Counted from the stretch's first letter, positions 46,839 through 57,881 are shown. The stretch: DNA of 64,000 bases from Adhaeribacter arboris (GCF_003023845.1 NZ_PYFT01000001.1:5952001-6016000), one strand, 5' to 3'. Numbers and translations: made by a program. The notes: generated from the sequence alone by a model not told the origin.

Positions 46839-47060
46839 ATAAAAATAGAGGAATTCAAAAATATAAGCCAACAAAATGCAACATCGGCTGTTATTCTTTC
46901 AAAGAGAAATTTTCGTGCCAGCGTCAGAAAAGATCCGGATTTTACTCGTCCATAACTCCCGTAGTAGCAGTACTCCTTTTCCTTAATAGGAGTTCGTTAA
47001 AATTTGGAGCTCCCCTGTATTTTTTTCATTTCTCCTGGATTTTGTACGGGTAAATATCCA

Positions 47061-48517
<1,457 letters not shown>

Positions 48518-48555
48518 GTTGCAGGTTGCAAATTACTCGTTGCAAGTTTTTAGAT

Positions 48556-48592
48556 AAAAAGGCTGAGGGAGAAATCCTTCAGCTTTTTTATT
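48556..48592 (+). terminator. Intrinsic terminator of lpdA
   Basis: AAGGCTGAGG pairs with CCTTCAGCTT (one mismatch or bulge) around a GAGAAAT loop, followed by TTTTTATTTTA. It lies about 40 bp after the stop codon. Confidence 0.8.
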
Positions 48593-48743
48593 TTATACGT
48601 AAATCTACAGATGGTTGAAGGTAAGATAGCAGGATAAATACTGTTAAAACATTCTGGCTATAGTTTGGTTCTCTTTACCTTAATTATAATTTATATAACT
48701 TTAGGAGGAGCCACCAAAAACAAATTAAGTAAGCAGAAAGAGT

Positions 48744-49613
48744 ATGAAAACGGATACCATGTTAAAAGATAATACTTTACTAGGTAAAACCATTGTTGTT
48801 ACCGGGGGTGGCACAGGGCTGGGTAAATCTATGACTCAAGTTTTTCTGCAACTGGGGGCTCAGGTGGTCATTACTAGCCGCAAACTGCCGGTACTGGAAC
48901 AAACCGCCGCTGAATTACACGAAAGTACGGGCGGTACTATTTTACCCATTGCCTGCGATGTGCGTGATTACAGTGCCGTAGAGGCGATGCTGCAAACGGC
49001 AGGGGAAAAACTTGGCCCGGTTAACGTTTTAATTAATAATGCGGCCGGTAACTTTATCAGCCCCACGGAACGGCTCAGCCCGAAAGCATTTGACGTAGTA
49101 ACGGATATTGTTTTAAAAGGCAGTTATAATACTACTTTGGCACTGGGCAAAAAGTGGATTGCGGAACAACTACCGGGTACTATTTTAAATATTGTAACTA
49201 CCTATGCCTGGACCGGTTCCGGATACGTAGTTCCCTCGGCTTGCGCGAAAGCTGGGGTATTAGCTCTTACCCGTTCGTTAGCCGTAGAATGGGCCAAATA
49301 CGGCATTCGTTCCAACGCTATTGCGCCGGGACCTTTTCCCACCGAAGGAGCTTTCAGCCGCCTTTTCCCTGGTTCCTTGGGTGATATTCTGGATCCGGTA
49401 AAGCGCATACCTCTTAACCGTTTAGGTGAACCGGCCGAATTAGCCAACTTAGCCGCTTACTTAATTTCCGATTATGCCTCTTTTGTAAACGGCGAAGTGG
49501 TTACTATAGACGGGGGCGAGTGGCTCAACGGAGCCGGCGAATTCAACCATTTCGACGAGATACCCTCTGAACTTTGGGATAGTTTAGAACAGCAACGCCG
49601 GAAGAAAGAATAG
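48744..49613 (+). CDS. SDR oxidoreductase, 2,4-dienoyl-CoA reductase-like
   Basis: The 289-residue protein has the NADPH motif VTGGGTGLGKSMTQVFL (about residues 20-36) and NNAAGNF (about 101-107). In place of the classical Tyr-x3-Lys it has the PSACAKAGVLALTRSLAVEW stretch, as in peroxisomal or mitochondrial 2,4-dienoyl-CoA reductases. The C-terminus GEWLNGAGEFNHF is also typical of that branch. Such enzymes remove conjugated double bases from unsaturated acyl-CoA during beta-oxidation; here that means conjugated double bonds. No other beta-oxidation gene is adjacent. Confidence 0.85.
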   Translation: MKTDTMLKDNTLLGKTIVVTGGGTGLGKSMTQVFLQLGAQVVITSRKLPVLEQTAAELHESTGGTILPIACDVRDYSAVEAMLQTAGEKLGPVNVLINNAAGNFISPTERLSPKAFDVVTDIVLKGSYNTTLALGKKWIAEQLPGTILNIVTTYAWTGSGYVVPSACAKAGVLALTRSLAVEWAKYGIRSNAIAPGPFPTEGAFSRLFPGSLGDILDPVKRIPLNRLGEPAELANLAAYLISDYASFVNGEVVTIDGGEWLNGAGEFNHFDEIPSELWDSLEQQRRKKE

Positions 49614-49616
49614 TTT

Positions 49617-49654
49617 TAGTCCATAGTCGATAGTCGATAGTCGATAGTCCATAG
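49617..49654. repeat. Tandem CATAGTCGATAGTC-like repeat
   Basis: A short run of GTCGATA units (CCATAGTCGATAGTCGATAG and on to GTCCATAG) lies just after the SDR stop codon. It is simple-sequence DNA of the kind scattered between genes in this window. Confidence 0.7.
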
Positions 49655-49721
49655 AAATTATAGGGCTGACCGGATAGTTTATTAAAAGCGCAGTTTCTAT
49701 TTTTTTCTATTTTCCTGTTTA

Positions 49722-50924
49722 CTATTTTTTAGTACCGCCAAATTCAGAAATCACCCGTAGACAAACCGGTTTGGGCACTTGGGCCGAAAAACCGGTGGAA
49801 GTTAGCTGGCCGGTACCTGGATCAATGCGGAAGGTAAAAATATCGTCGGAACGCTCGTTGGCAACTAATAAAATTTTGCCCGATGGATCAATAGCAAAAT
49901 TGCGGGGCCAATTGCCCTGCGTGCTCACGTGCTGCACCGGCGTAAGTTGGCCGGTGGCCGGATTAATACCAAAAACGGCTACGCTATTATGTCCCCGGTT
50001 AGAACCATAGAGGAATTTGCCATCCGGTGAAACGTGCACATCCGCGCAATAACTTTCACCGGTAAAATCGGCGGGTAAAGTAGAAAGAGCCTGAATTTCG
50101 GTAAAGGTACCTTGACTGGCATTGTAAGCTAAGGCAATAATAGTAGAGTTAAGCTCGCAAATTAAAAATGCAAATTGCCCGTTCGGGTGAAAAGTAAGGT
50201 GTCGCGGTCCGGCACCCGGTTTGGTTTGAAAAGCAGGTTGGGCGGCCCGGGTAAGCTTGGCTGTTTTTGTATCCAGACGATAACCGAGTACCTGATCCAG
50301 ACCTAAATCTACCGCAAAAATAAAGTTGTTTTTAGGGTCGGAGATAATACAGTGCGCGTGCGGTCCGGTTTGGCGATTGGATACGCTGCTGCCCTGGTGT
50401 TGCTCATTGCCTACTGCTTTTTTTAAGGAGCCGTTGGCCTGAATAGGCAAGGAGATTACATTACCGCCTCCGTAATTAGCCGCTAAAGCCACTTTTTCCG
50501 TTTTATCTAAAGAAATATAACACGGCGATGTACCTTCGGAAGCTTGTTGGTTCAGGAGAGTAAGCTGTCCTGTACCCGGATCTACCGCAAAGGCGCTAAC
50601 TGCCCCACTTTTAGCATTGTTATAATTTCCAATTTCGTTAACCGTATACAGGTATTTCTGCTTTGAATCTAAGGTCAGAAACGAGGGACTTTCGCCCCCT
50701 TTCACGGCCAGTAAACGCGTTAACTCACCGGTTTCGACATTTAGGCGATAACCAAAAATGCTGTCCTGGTCGGGTTTGGCATAAGTACCTACGTATACAA
50801 AATAAGAAGAAGCTTTTTGAGCAGCTTTCCCGCTGGCACAGGCTTGTAAAAACCAAGGCAGACCGGCTAAACCTAAACTGGTTTTTTTTAAGAAATTTCG
50901 GCGCGAAGTAGGGAAGAGAGTCAT
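49722..50924 (-). CDS. Lactonase-family beta-propeller (6-phosphogluconolactonase-like)
   Basis: The 400-residue protein begins with a twin-arginine signal (SRRNFLKKTSLGLAGLPWF) that also ends in a lipobox-like LQAC, so it is probably a Tat-exported lipoprotein. The rest is a seven-bladed propeller of the YbhE/Pgl type, with repeated motifs such as AVDPGTGQLTLL, GINPATGQLTPVQH and RIDPGTGQLTSTGF, plus FHPNGQFAFLICELNSTI. Cytoplasmic YbhE hydrolyses 6-phosphogluconolactone; an exported form may act on other lactones or carry no enzymatic activity. Confidence 0.88.
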   Translation of the reverse strand: MTLFPTSRRNFLKKTSLGLAGLPWFLQACASGKAAQKASSYFVYVGTYAKPDQDSIFGYRLNVETGELTRLLAVKGGESPSFLTLDSKQKYLYTVNEIGNYNNAKSGAVSAFAVDPGTGQLTLLNQQASEGTSPCYISLDKTEKVALAANYGGGNVISLPIQANGSLKKAVGNEQHQGSSVSNRQTGPHAHCIISDPKNNFIFAVDLGLDQVLGYRLDTKTAKLTRAAQPAFQTKPGAGPRHLTFHPNGQFAFLICELNSTIIALAYNASQGTFTEIQALSTLPADFTGESYCADVHVSPDGKFLYGSNRGHNSVAVFGINPATGQLTPVQHVSTQGNWPRNFAIDPSGKILLVANERSDDIFTFRIDPGTGQLTSTGFSAQVPKPVCLRVISEFGGTKK

Positions 50925-51147
50925 ACGGTTAAACCTTTTGGTCGCTCTAATTACTCAAATTTACCATTATCACCAAAAAGCGCCCGCCTTCATTGAAAAA
51001 TTTTTAGGAAGCAATTCCCAAAGGAAGCCCAACCTCAATCAGCTATTGCTTCTATTTTCCTGAATCCGAGTACGTTGCTCAATTTAAGGCTATTCTCAAA
51101 AAGATGAAGATTAAGCGCAAGTTTGGATACTAGCAGCTAAGCGCAAG

Positions 51148-52119
51148 TTAGCTTACTTCTAAAATTAGCTTACCAATGTGTTGGCTGCTTTCCATTAGGG
51201 TATGGGCTTGGGCTGCTTCCGCAAGGGGAAGTACCTGGTGAATTACCGGCTTAAATTTTTGACTTTCCAGTAAGGGCCAAACATGTTTTTCAATTTCGGC
51301 GGCTAACGCTGCTTTAAAATTTGCGTCGCGTGGACGCAAAGTACTGCCCGTTATGGTTAAGCGCCGGCGCATTAAATCCAAAGCATTAAATTCTGCCTCT
51401 TGGCCTAACATTGCATTGATAAATACCAGCCGGCCATCGGGTTTTAAAAGCTGAATATTTTTAGGCGTATACGGGCCGCCAATCATATCCAGAATAACAT
51501 CCACCCCGTCGGTAGCTAAAACTTCGGCAAAATCTTGGGTTTTATAATTGATTGCTTTTTCTGCCCCTAGCTTTTTGCAGACGGCACATTTTTCCGGATT
51601 GCCGGCGGTGGTAAATACCCGTGCTCCATGAGCTTTGGCTAACTGAATGGCCGTAATGCCAATGCCACTCGTGCCACCGTGTACCAAAAAAGTTTCGTTG
51701 GGTTGCAGTTGGCCGCGCTGAAATACATTGTGCCACACCGTAAAAACAGTCTCGGGTAAAGAAGCAGCTTCGGCGAAAGACCAGTTAGCGGGTAAAGGCA
51801 AACAATGGCGCGCATCCACTACTACCAATTCGGCATAGCCTCCGCCCCCCAATAGGGCACAAACCGCCTGACCCGGTTGCCAGCGGCTCACTTCTGATCC
51901 GCACTGGGTAATTATTCCGGCTACTTCCAACCCCGGAATATCGGCCGGTACTCCCAGTGGCGACGGATAGCCCCCTTTACGCTGAAAAACATCGGGCCGG
52001 TTTATTCCGGCGGCTTTTACCTGAATTAAAACTTCGTGTGGCGCCGGAGTGGGCGTAGGTCTATCCTGGAGCTGTAAAACGTCAGGTGCACCGGGTTGGG
52101 TAATAACAATGGCTTTCAT
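51148..52119 (-). CDS. NAD(P)H:quinone oxidoreductase, zinc-free MDR family (PIG3-like)
   Basis: From the ATG at 52119 (MKAIVITQPGAPDVLQLQD) the protein has 323 residues. It has the GroES-like N-domain with AAGINRPDVFQRKGGYP, and the nucleotide-binding motif HGGTSGIGITAIQLAKA, which identifies the quinone oxidoreductase/PIG3 branch. Zinc ligands of alcohol dehydrogenases are absent. It should reduce quinones with NADPH in the cytoplasm. A longer frame to 52161 is rejected because the family N-terminus begins at this Met. Confidence 0.92.
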   Translation of the reverse strand: MKAIVITQPGAPDVLQLQDRPTPTPAPHEVLIQVKAAGINRPDVFQRKGGYPSPLGVPADIPGLEVAGIITQCGSEVSRWQPGQAVCALLGGGGYAELVVVDARHCLPLPANWSFAEAASLPETVFTVWHNVFQRGQLQPNETFLVHGGTSGIGITAIQLAKAHGARVFTTAGNPEKCAVCKKLGAEKAINYKTQDFAEVLATDGVDVILDMIGGPYTPKNIQLLKPDGRLVFINAMLGQEAEFNALDLMRRRLTITGSTLRPRDANFKAALAAEIEKHVWPLLESQKFKPVIHQVLPLAEAAQAHTLMESSQHIGKLILEVS

Positions 52120-52443
52120 AAGTGCGACATATAGTTTAAAGAACGTATACTCCAAGCGCAAAAATTAGGTAGGCTTTTTAAGTTTTTAAGTTGCAATATC
52201 CGGTAGCCCATATCCCATTAAATTTCTAAGTAACTAAATATTTTTCCTTTAAGATACAATGGGCAAAATGGTATTTTCCGGAGAAAAGCTTTATGATTTA
52301 CGGTATGTGTGTTTCTTTCTTTTAAAACTGACTTTTATTAAGCATCATTCAGGTAAAAATTACGTTTATTCGTACCATTAAAAATATACTCACTGGCTGG
52401 TACAAGTAAATTATAGCCGCCGGAGTATACTTGTCATGCCTTT
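52120..52443. other. Divergent intergenic region
   Basis: About 320 bp between the divergent quinone oxidoreductase and RmlD-like genes, AT-rich, no ORF supported. A TATACTTG box (one mismatch from TAnnTTTG) lies shortly before the RmlD-like ATG and may be its -7 element. Confidence 0.35.
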
Positions 52444-53346
52444 ATGAAAAAGAAAATCTTAATAACGGGTTCCAATGGGTTGCTCGGTCAGAAGTTGGTA
52501 GAATTGCTTTTACCCAACCCCAATGTCGAATTAATTGCCACTTCCCGGGGCGAGAATAAATTGGCGGGTATTTTTCCGGAATTATTTTTTGTTTCGTTAG
52601 ATGTTACCAATCCGATAGAAGTAGAAGAAGTAATGGCGGCACATCAGCCCACGCATATCATTCACACGGCGGCGATGACCAACGTGGATGAGTGCGAAAT
52701 AAACCAGGATGCCTGCTGGAAGCTGAATGTAGATGCGGTAGAATTCCTGGTTAAAGCGACCGAAAAAAATAAGATCCACCTGATTCATTTATCCACCGAC
52801 TTTATTTTTGATGGTTTGTCCGGGCCTTACGACGAAGAAGCAGTGGCCAACCCCATTAGTTATTACGGCCAGAGTAAGTTGGCCGCCGAAGAGTTGGTGA
52901 AACAAAGTGCGGGCCGCTGGGCCATTGTACGTACCGTATTGGTATACGGAATTGTGCACGATTACGGCCGCTCTAACATTGTACTGTGGGTAAAAAACAG
53001 CTTGGAAAATCAGAAACCTATTAAAGTAGTGGATGATCAGTTCCGAACCCCGACCTTGGCCGAGGATTTAGCTCTGGGTTGCTGGCTAATTGCGGAACGC
53101 GATGCAGAAGGTATTTTTAATATTTCGAGTAAAGAAATTCTGACGCCTTATGCTATGGCATTGCAGGTAGCCGATTATTTTAAATTAGATGCTTCTTACA
53201 TTACCCGCGCCGATGCGGCCAGCTTTACTCAAACGGCTAAGCGACCCGCCCGAACCGGATTTATAATTACCAAAGCCGAAAAGCAGTTAGACTTTCGCCC
53301 CCATAGTTTTTCGGAAGGTATTGCGGTTGTAGCTAGTCAGCTTTAG
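52444..53346 (+). CDS. RmlD-like NAD(P)-dependent sugar nucleotide reductase
   Basis: The 300-residue extended SDR starts with the nucleotide motif ILITGSNGLLGQKLVE and has the dTDP-4-dehydrorhamnose reductase-type TAAMTNVDECEINQD, STDFIFDG and the catalytic YYGQSKLAAE (Tyr-x3-Lys). RmlD makes dTDP-rhamnose, but no rml genes are adjacent. It may act on another nucleotide sugar, so I leave the symbol empty. Confidence 0.85.
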   Translation: MKKKILITGSNGLLGQKLVELLLPNPNVELIATSRGENKLAGIFPELFFVSLDVTNPIEVEEVMAAHQPTHIIHTAAMTNVDECEINQDACWKLNVDAVEFLVKATEKNKIHLIHLSTDFIFDGLSGPYDEEAVANPISYYGQSKLAAEELVKQSAGRWAIVRTVLVYGIVHDYGRSNIVLWVKNSLENQKPIKVVDDQFRTPTLAEDLALGCWLIAERDAEGIFNISSKEILTPYAMALQVADYFKLDASYITRADAASFTQTAKRPARTGFIITKAEKQLDFRPHSFSEGIAVVASQL

Positions 53347-53589
53347 AAGGAGCAAAGACCAGCCTTATTTTGGTAATCCGGGAGTAAAAGTATGGTTACT
53401 CTTAAGTTTTCTGCTCTTCTAATAGTTTTGAATGGGGCATTCCTTAAAGATGCAAAAATGCACGTGTATGTTCGAACTAAAATAATCTTCCTCCCTTTTA
53501 TTAGGAATGCCTATAGTTTTACCAAAAAGTTTTAAAATTGTGGGCGAGGGCTGTTGAAGCAAGGGTAAAAGTAATGGTAGTAAAAACAG

Positions 53590-54561
53590 ATGAATTGGTT
53601 AATGAAAAGCTTTAAACGCTGGATTCGTAATTATTTTCATTTTAATCAACGCGAAACCAACGGCTTTATTTTTCTTTTATTAGTTCTCGCGTTGGTGGCT
53701 GTTCTTCCTTACTTATGGAAAACAACCAATGCTACCTATGATCCCGGGCCCGATCGGCAAATTTTGGATAGCCTGGCGGCGCAATTGAAGACTAGCCCTT
53801 ACCAGCCTTACGGGCCAAAAAAACAAATAGCAAGTGCTAAACCTATTCCGGCGGAATTATTACATCCCTTTGATCCAAATAAATTGAATCAAAAGCAATG
53901 GGAACAATTGGGTTTACCGGCTTTCGTGGCTAAACGCCTGCTTACCTACCGCGATAAAGCCCATGGTTTTACCTATAAAGAACAAATTCAACGTGTTTAC
54001 GGGTTTCCGCCCGAATTATATGCGCAATTAGAACCTTATATCAACTTACCGGTTACTAATAATTCCCGTTCCTACGCGAATACCGAGTCGAAAAACGAAC
54101 CATCGTATTCAAAGTATCCGGAAAATACAAAGCCCAGGTATACCCGTAAATCTAATTTTTTAGCACCTTTTGATATTAATGCCGCCGATACCATTCAGTT
54201 GAAAAAGCTGCGAGGCATTGGTTCGAAATTAGCTGCCCGTATTATTAAATTTCGGGATAAATTAGGTGGTTTCGAGAACCTGGAACAACTGCGCGAGGTG
54301 TATGGCTTACCGCCCGAAATGGTGGATAGCCTACGGAAATATTCTTTCGTAGATAAAAGTTTTCAGGCAAATAAAGTTAACGTAAATGCGGCTACCTTAG
54401 CTCAATTACAGCAACACCCGTACTTGGGTTATAAACTAGCCCGGCATATTGTGGCTTACCGCACGCAGCACGGCCCTTTCTCTTCCCTCGACGATCTCCG
54501 CAACATTAAAACCCTGGACGAAGCTACTTATCAAAAAATTAAACCTTACCTCGCCTTGTAG
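53590..54561 (+). CDS. ComEA-like membrane protein with three HhH units
   Basis: The 323-residue protein has an N-terminal membrane segment (about residues 23-42, FIFLLLVLALVAVLPYLW) and three helix-hairpin-helix pairs: LGLPAFVAKRLLTYRDKAHG (about 105-125), LRGIGSKLAARIIKFRDKLG (about 210-230), and QHPYLGYKLARHIVAYRTQHG (about 277-298). Each is followed by a QL-type second half. This is the Bacteroidota ComEA-related layout. ComEA binds incoming DNA; a DNA-uptake role here is plausible but unproven. Confidence 0.88.
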   Translation: MNWLMKSFKRWIRNYFHFNQRETNGFIFLLLVLALVAVLPYLWKTTNATYDPGPDRQILDSLAAQLKTSPYQPYGPKKQIASAKPIPAELLHPFDPNKLNQKQWEQLGLPAFVAKRLLTYRDKAHGFTYKEQIQRVYGFPPELYAQLEPYINLPVTNNSRSYANTESKNEPSYSKYPENTKPRYTRKSNFLAPFDINAADTIQLKKLRGIGSKLAARIIKFRDKLGGFENLEQLREVYGLPPEMVDSLRKYSFVDKSFQANKVNVNAATLAQLQQHPYLGYKLARHIVAYRTQHGPFSSLDDLRNIKTLDEATYQKIKPYLAL

Positions 54562-54980
54562 CTTGATTTTATTAATTCCCGGAACGTAAATAAAGTAATC
54601 TGCAAAAAAAATCCTTTGAACGCTAACTAAGTTTTACTTTAAACGATGTGAGTTGCCACTTTTTTAGAAGTTCTAAAAAAAGAAGAAGTTGTAAGACGTG
54701 CAAGGTTATGTATTAGTAAACTGAGATCAACTGACACCAGTTTGGCTGTGGAGGGCCTTCTAAGGTTCCGGTGCGCAAGCATTCCGACGTTAGGAGGAAG
54801 GAAAGGAAGCTTAGACCAGCCCGGAAGAGCCAAACGAGGCCTGCCGGCCATGAGGCAAACGGGTTACGGTTCAAACTAGATAGCACCGCCACCCGGAGAC
54901 GGGAACCGGCTCCGCAGTTAAGGTATCAAAGTGAAAAATAATATTATTGTATTAAAATGAATGAATAAGTTAAATCCTTT
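54562..54980. other. GC-rich block in an AT-rich gap, candidate structured RNA
   Basis: The gap between the ComEA-like and beta-propeller genes contains a sharply GC-rich block at about 54,720-54,925 within AT-rich flanks. It has hairpins such as CCCG-GAGA-CGGG (GNRA-type loop, 54892-54903), an AAACTG/CAGTTT pair and purine-rich GGAGGAAGGAAAGGAAGC. ORFs on both strands cross it, but none looks like a real protein. I cannot match it to a known RNA family by eye. Confidence 0.35.
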
Positions 54981-55835
54981 ATGCTGCTGGAAAAATTATT
55001 TACCGTTTATGTATTTTTTCAAACGCTGTTGTGCGGCTGCTCCGCCGACCGTCGGCATGCGGGATTTCAGGTAAAGGAAATGCCTTTTACCATCCGGGAA
55101 ATTGGCAAAATGAATAAACGGCAAGTAAAAGAAAGCTCAGGTTTAGAACTTACTCCCGACGAAGCTGCCTTTTGGACCCACTCCGACAGCGGCAATCCCG
55201 CCCAACTGTATCAGGTGAGTGCCGCCGGAAAATGGCTGAAAACCGTTGATATTCCGAACACTACTAACCTAGATTGGGAAGATTTAACGAAAGATGATAA
55301 AGATTACCTGTATATTGGAGATTTTGGTAATAATTTAAATTCTCGGAAAAACCTGCGCATTTTCCGGGTAAAAGAAAAGGATGTTACCCAGCTGGATACT
55401 ATTTCTTTTACGTACGCCGACCAAAAATCCTTTCCGCCAGCTAGAAAGGATTGGACGTTTAATTGTGAAGCATTCTTTTACTACCAAGACAGCTTATACC
55501 TGTTCTCTAAAAACCGGAACACCCGCCATACAGTAAAGCTATACAAAATACCGGCCCAGCCTGGTTCTTACGTGGCCAAAGTAGTAGACAGTTTAGTTAT
55601 TGATTCGCGCATAACTGCCGCCGATATCAGCCCGGATGGCCAGACAGTTGCCTTGCTTGGCTATGGTAATTTGTATCTTTTTAAAACCAATAAAGGGCTT
55701 AAATTCTTTTCCGGTGAAAAATACTGCCGGGCTATTCCTCAAACGGGTCAGGCCGAAGCCTTAGTTTTTACCAGTAATAATGAATTAATAATCAGCAACG
55801 AAGGCGGTAAAATTTTTAAAGTATTTAAAAAGTAA
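54981..55835 (+). CDS. Exported beta-propeller-like protein
   Basis: The 284-residue protein has an N-terminal hydrophobic segment ending in a lipobox-like LLCGC, then a beta-rich domain. It has the motifs KESSGLELTPDEAAFWTHSD, TTNLDWEDLTKDDKDYLYIG and AADISPDGQTVALLGYGNLY, which are typical of a family of envelope propeller proteins of unknown function. It is preceded by the GC-rich block and followed by a receptor pseudogene. Confidence 0.75.
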   Translation: MLLEKLFTVYVFFQTLLCGCSADRRHAGFQVKEMPFTIREIGKMNKRQVKESSGLELTPDEAAFWTHSDSGNPAQLYQVSAAGKWLKTVDIPNTTNLDWEDLTKDDKDYLYIGDFGNNLNSRKNLRIFRVKEKDVTQLDTISFTYADQKSFPPARKDWTFNCEAFFYYQDSLYLFSKNRNTRHTVKLYKIPAQPGSYVAKVVDSLVIDSRITAADISPDGQTVALLGYGNLYLFKTNKGLKFFSGEKYCRAIPQTGQAEALVFTSNNELIISNEGGKIFKVFKK

Positions 55836-56001
55836 AAGCGGGTAAGAAAATCAATCGGGCGATAGTTTTTTCCAAGCAATCTTTTATTCTGAAGGTAAAA
55901 GCAGCTGTTTCATTCGTTGCAAAATAGCACGGTGGAGGATTTATTATAGTGCAATTAACTTTCGATTAATTCAATAACTATCCTTTCTTCTCGTCAGATT
56001 T

Positions 56002-56665
56002 GTGCGTATGGTACTTTATGCGGATATCTTGATTGACTTTGCAAATACTATAAAAGCGGAAAAATTACGGAGAGTGAATGCCGATCTTAATTACCATTTG
56101 CTGGTATCGGATGTGCTTGGTATAAGCCTGAACCAAGCTTTTTACTATACCAATATTAATCACGTAAATGTATTAGCTACCAACTCGGCGGGTCAGCAAA
56201 CATGAATGAACAGCGATTACCACGTAGTTAGTTACGGCACCGATACCTATGCCCGGATAGATTATAATTCCTTTGAATTATATCTGGGTTATAACCATAC
56301 TTACGCTTACCAAAAAAATCCGCAGGTTAAACTAAATATGCCGTTCAATCCGCAAGATAAGTTCTCGACTACCTTGGCTTACGAAAAAGAGGGCAACTGG
56401 CGTACCGGAATAGGGGCCAGTTATAGTGGTAACCAGTATTTATTTAATAATCAAAAAGTAAAAAATTATTTGTTTTGCGGCGGGTATGATAGAGAAGAAA
56501 TTGGGCAGGAACAGCCTGGTGGTAAACTTCAAGAACATTTTTGAGGTGCGCCAGTCTAAATTTGAAAAGCTAGTAGAAGGCTCCACGGCTGCTCCCCCAT
56601 TTAAGCCGCTCTGGATGCCCTTAGAAGGCCGGGTACTAAATGTTTCACTTAAAATTTCCCTGTAA
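56002..56665 (+). pseudogene. TonB-dependent receptor remnant (C-terminal part)
   Basis: Three pieces of a receptor barrel follow each other. 56002-56205 carries LRRVNADLNYHLLVSDVLG and QAFYYTNIN, then an in-frame TGA. 56206 to about 56460 continues in the same frame (ARIDYNSFELYLGYNHTYAY). After a 1-nt shift the last piece reads NFKNIFEVRQSKFEKLV and FKPLWMPLEGRVLNVSLKIS to a stop at 56665. This is the typical receptor C-terminus. The N-terminal signal, plug and most of the barrel are missing. Confidence 0.85.
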
Positions 56666-56791
56666 AATAATTTAAATTAATAACGCGGTTATTATTTTCC
56701 GTTTCGGATGGCTTACAAAAGTTTAAAAGTCAACTTTAGGCAATTACATAATTTTCCGGTTAAAATATATAGCATCCTTCCGGAAACTGTT

Positions 56792-56799
56792 TACTTTTG
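56792..56799 (+). promoter_or_regulatory. Candidate -7 box of leuB
   Basis: TACTTTTG matches TAnnTTTG and lies 26 bp before the leuB ATG. No TTTG is found at the proper -33 distance, so it is tentative. Confidence 0.35.
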
Positions 56800-56825
56800 G
56801 CCTCCATCAGAAAAACAGCCTGTTC

Positions 56826-57881
56826 ATGAATAAGAAAATAGCCGTTCTGCCTGGCGACGGGATTGGTCCCGAAGTAACCACCGTAGCCGTAAATGTTCTG
56901 CAAAAAGTAGCCGAAAAATTTAATCATCAATTTACCTTTGAAGAAGGCTTAGTGGGAGCTTGCGCCATTGATGCCACCGGTAATCCCTTTCCGGAGGCAA
57001 CCTGGCAATTATGCCAATCGGCGGATGCCATATTGTTTGGCGCCATTGGTCACCCGAAATACGACAATGACCCAACCGCAACCGTTCGGCCGGAGCAAGG
57101 TTTGCTGGCTATGCGCAAAGCTTTGGGTTTGTTTGCCAATATCCGGCCGGTAAATACATTTAAAACGTTGGCTGATGCTTCGCCGCTCAAACGTGAAATA
57201 GTTGAGGACGTTGACTTTGTGGTGTTTCGGGAACTAACCGGTGGCTCTTATTTTGGCGCGAAAGGCCGTTCCGACGACCGCAACAGCGCTTACGATACCT
57301 GTACCTACACCAAAGAGGAAATACTACGAATTACCAAACTGGCCTTTGAAGCCGCCGGAAAACGCCGGAAAAAAGTGACCCTCGTCGATAAAGCCAACGT
57401 AATGGAAACGTCCCGGCTGTGGCGCGAAGTAGTACAACAATACGCCGGCGATTTTCCGGAAATAGAACTGGAATTAATGTTCGTGGATAATGCGGCAATG
57501 GCCCTTATTCAGAATCCGCGCCGGTTTGATGTAATATTAACCGAAAACATGTTCGGAGATATTCTTACCGACGAGGCATCGGTAATTACGGGTTCGTTGG
57601 GTATGTTGCCATCGGCATCCGTAGGAAGCCAGGTAGCTTTATACGAACCTATTCACGGTTCGTATCCGCAGGCGGCCGGTAAAAATATTGCCAATCCTAT
57701 GGCTGCCGTTTTATCGGCGGCAACGTTGCTCGAAACGTCTTTTAATTTAATGGAAGAAGGGAAGGCCATACGAAACGCCGTGGAAGAAGCCTTGGAAAAA
57801 GGTTTTGTTACCGTAGATATTAATCCTAGTAATAATTTGGGTACCCGCGAAGTAGGCGAGAAGATTTGCAGCCTTATTTAA
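56826..57881 (+). CDS. leuB: 3-isopropylmalate dehydrogenase
   Basis: The 351-residue protein is a standard LeuB. It has VLPGDGIGPEVT at the N-terminus, the substrate-binding TVRPEQGLLAMRKALGLFAN, FRELTGGSYFGAKGR (with the YFG typical of IPMDH), the metal-binding and signature region NMFGDILTDEASVITGSLGM, and YEPIHGSYPQAAGKNIANP. It converts 3-isopropylmalate to 2-oxoisocaproate with NAD in leucine synthesis. Other leu genes are not adjacent. Confidence 0.96.
   Translation: MNKKIAVLPGDGIGPEVTTVAVNVLQKVAEKFNHQFTFEEGLVGACAIDATGNPFPEATWQLCQSADAILFGAIGHPKYDNDPTATVRPEQGLLAMRKALGLFANIRPVNTFKTLADASPLKREIVEDVDFVVFRELTGGSYFGAKGRSDDRNSAYDTCTYTKEEILRITKLAFEAAGKRRKKVTLVDKANVMETSRLWREVVQQYAGDFPEIELELMFVDNAAMALIQNPRRFDVILTENMFGDILTDEASVITGSLGMLPSASVGSQVALYEPIHGSYPQAAGKNIANPMAAVLSAATLLETSFNLMEEGKAIRNAVEEALEKGFVTVDINPSNNLGTREVGEKICSLI

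Noticed and set aside
54639-54851. 70-codon minus-strand ORF in the GC-rich block
   Set aside because: Composition is Arg/Leu/Pro rich as expected from structured GC-rich DNA; an equally long frame exists on the other strand, so a protein is not supported.
54820-54880. Group II intron domain V within the GC-rich block
   Set aside because: The GAGCC and GGTTC ends are too far apart and the inner bases do not pair as a 34-nt domain V.
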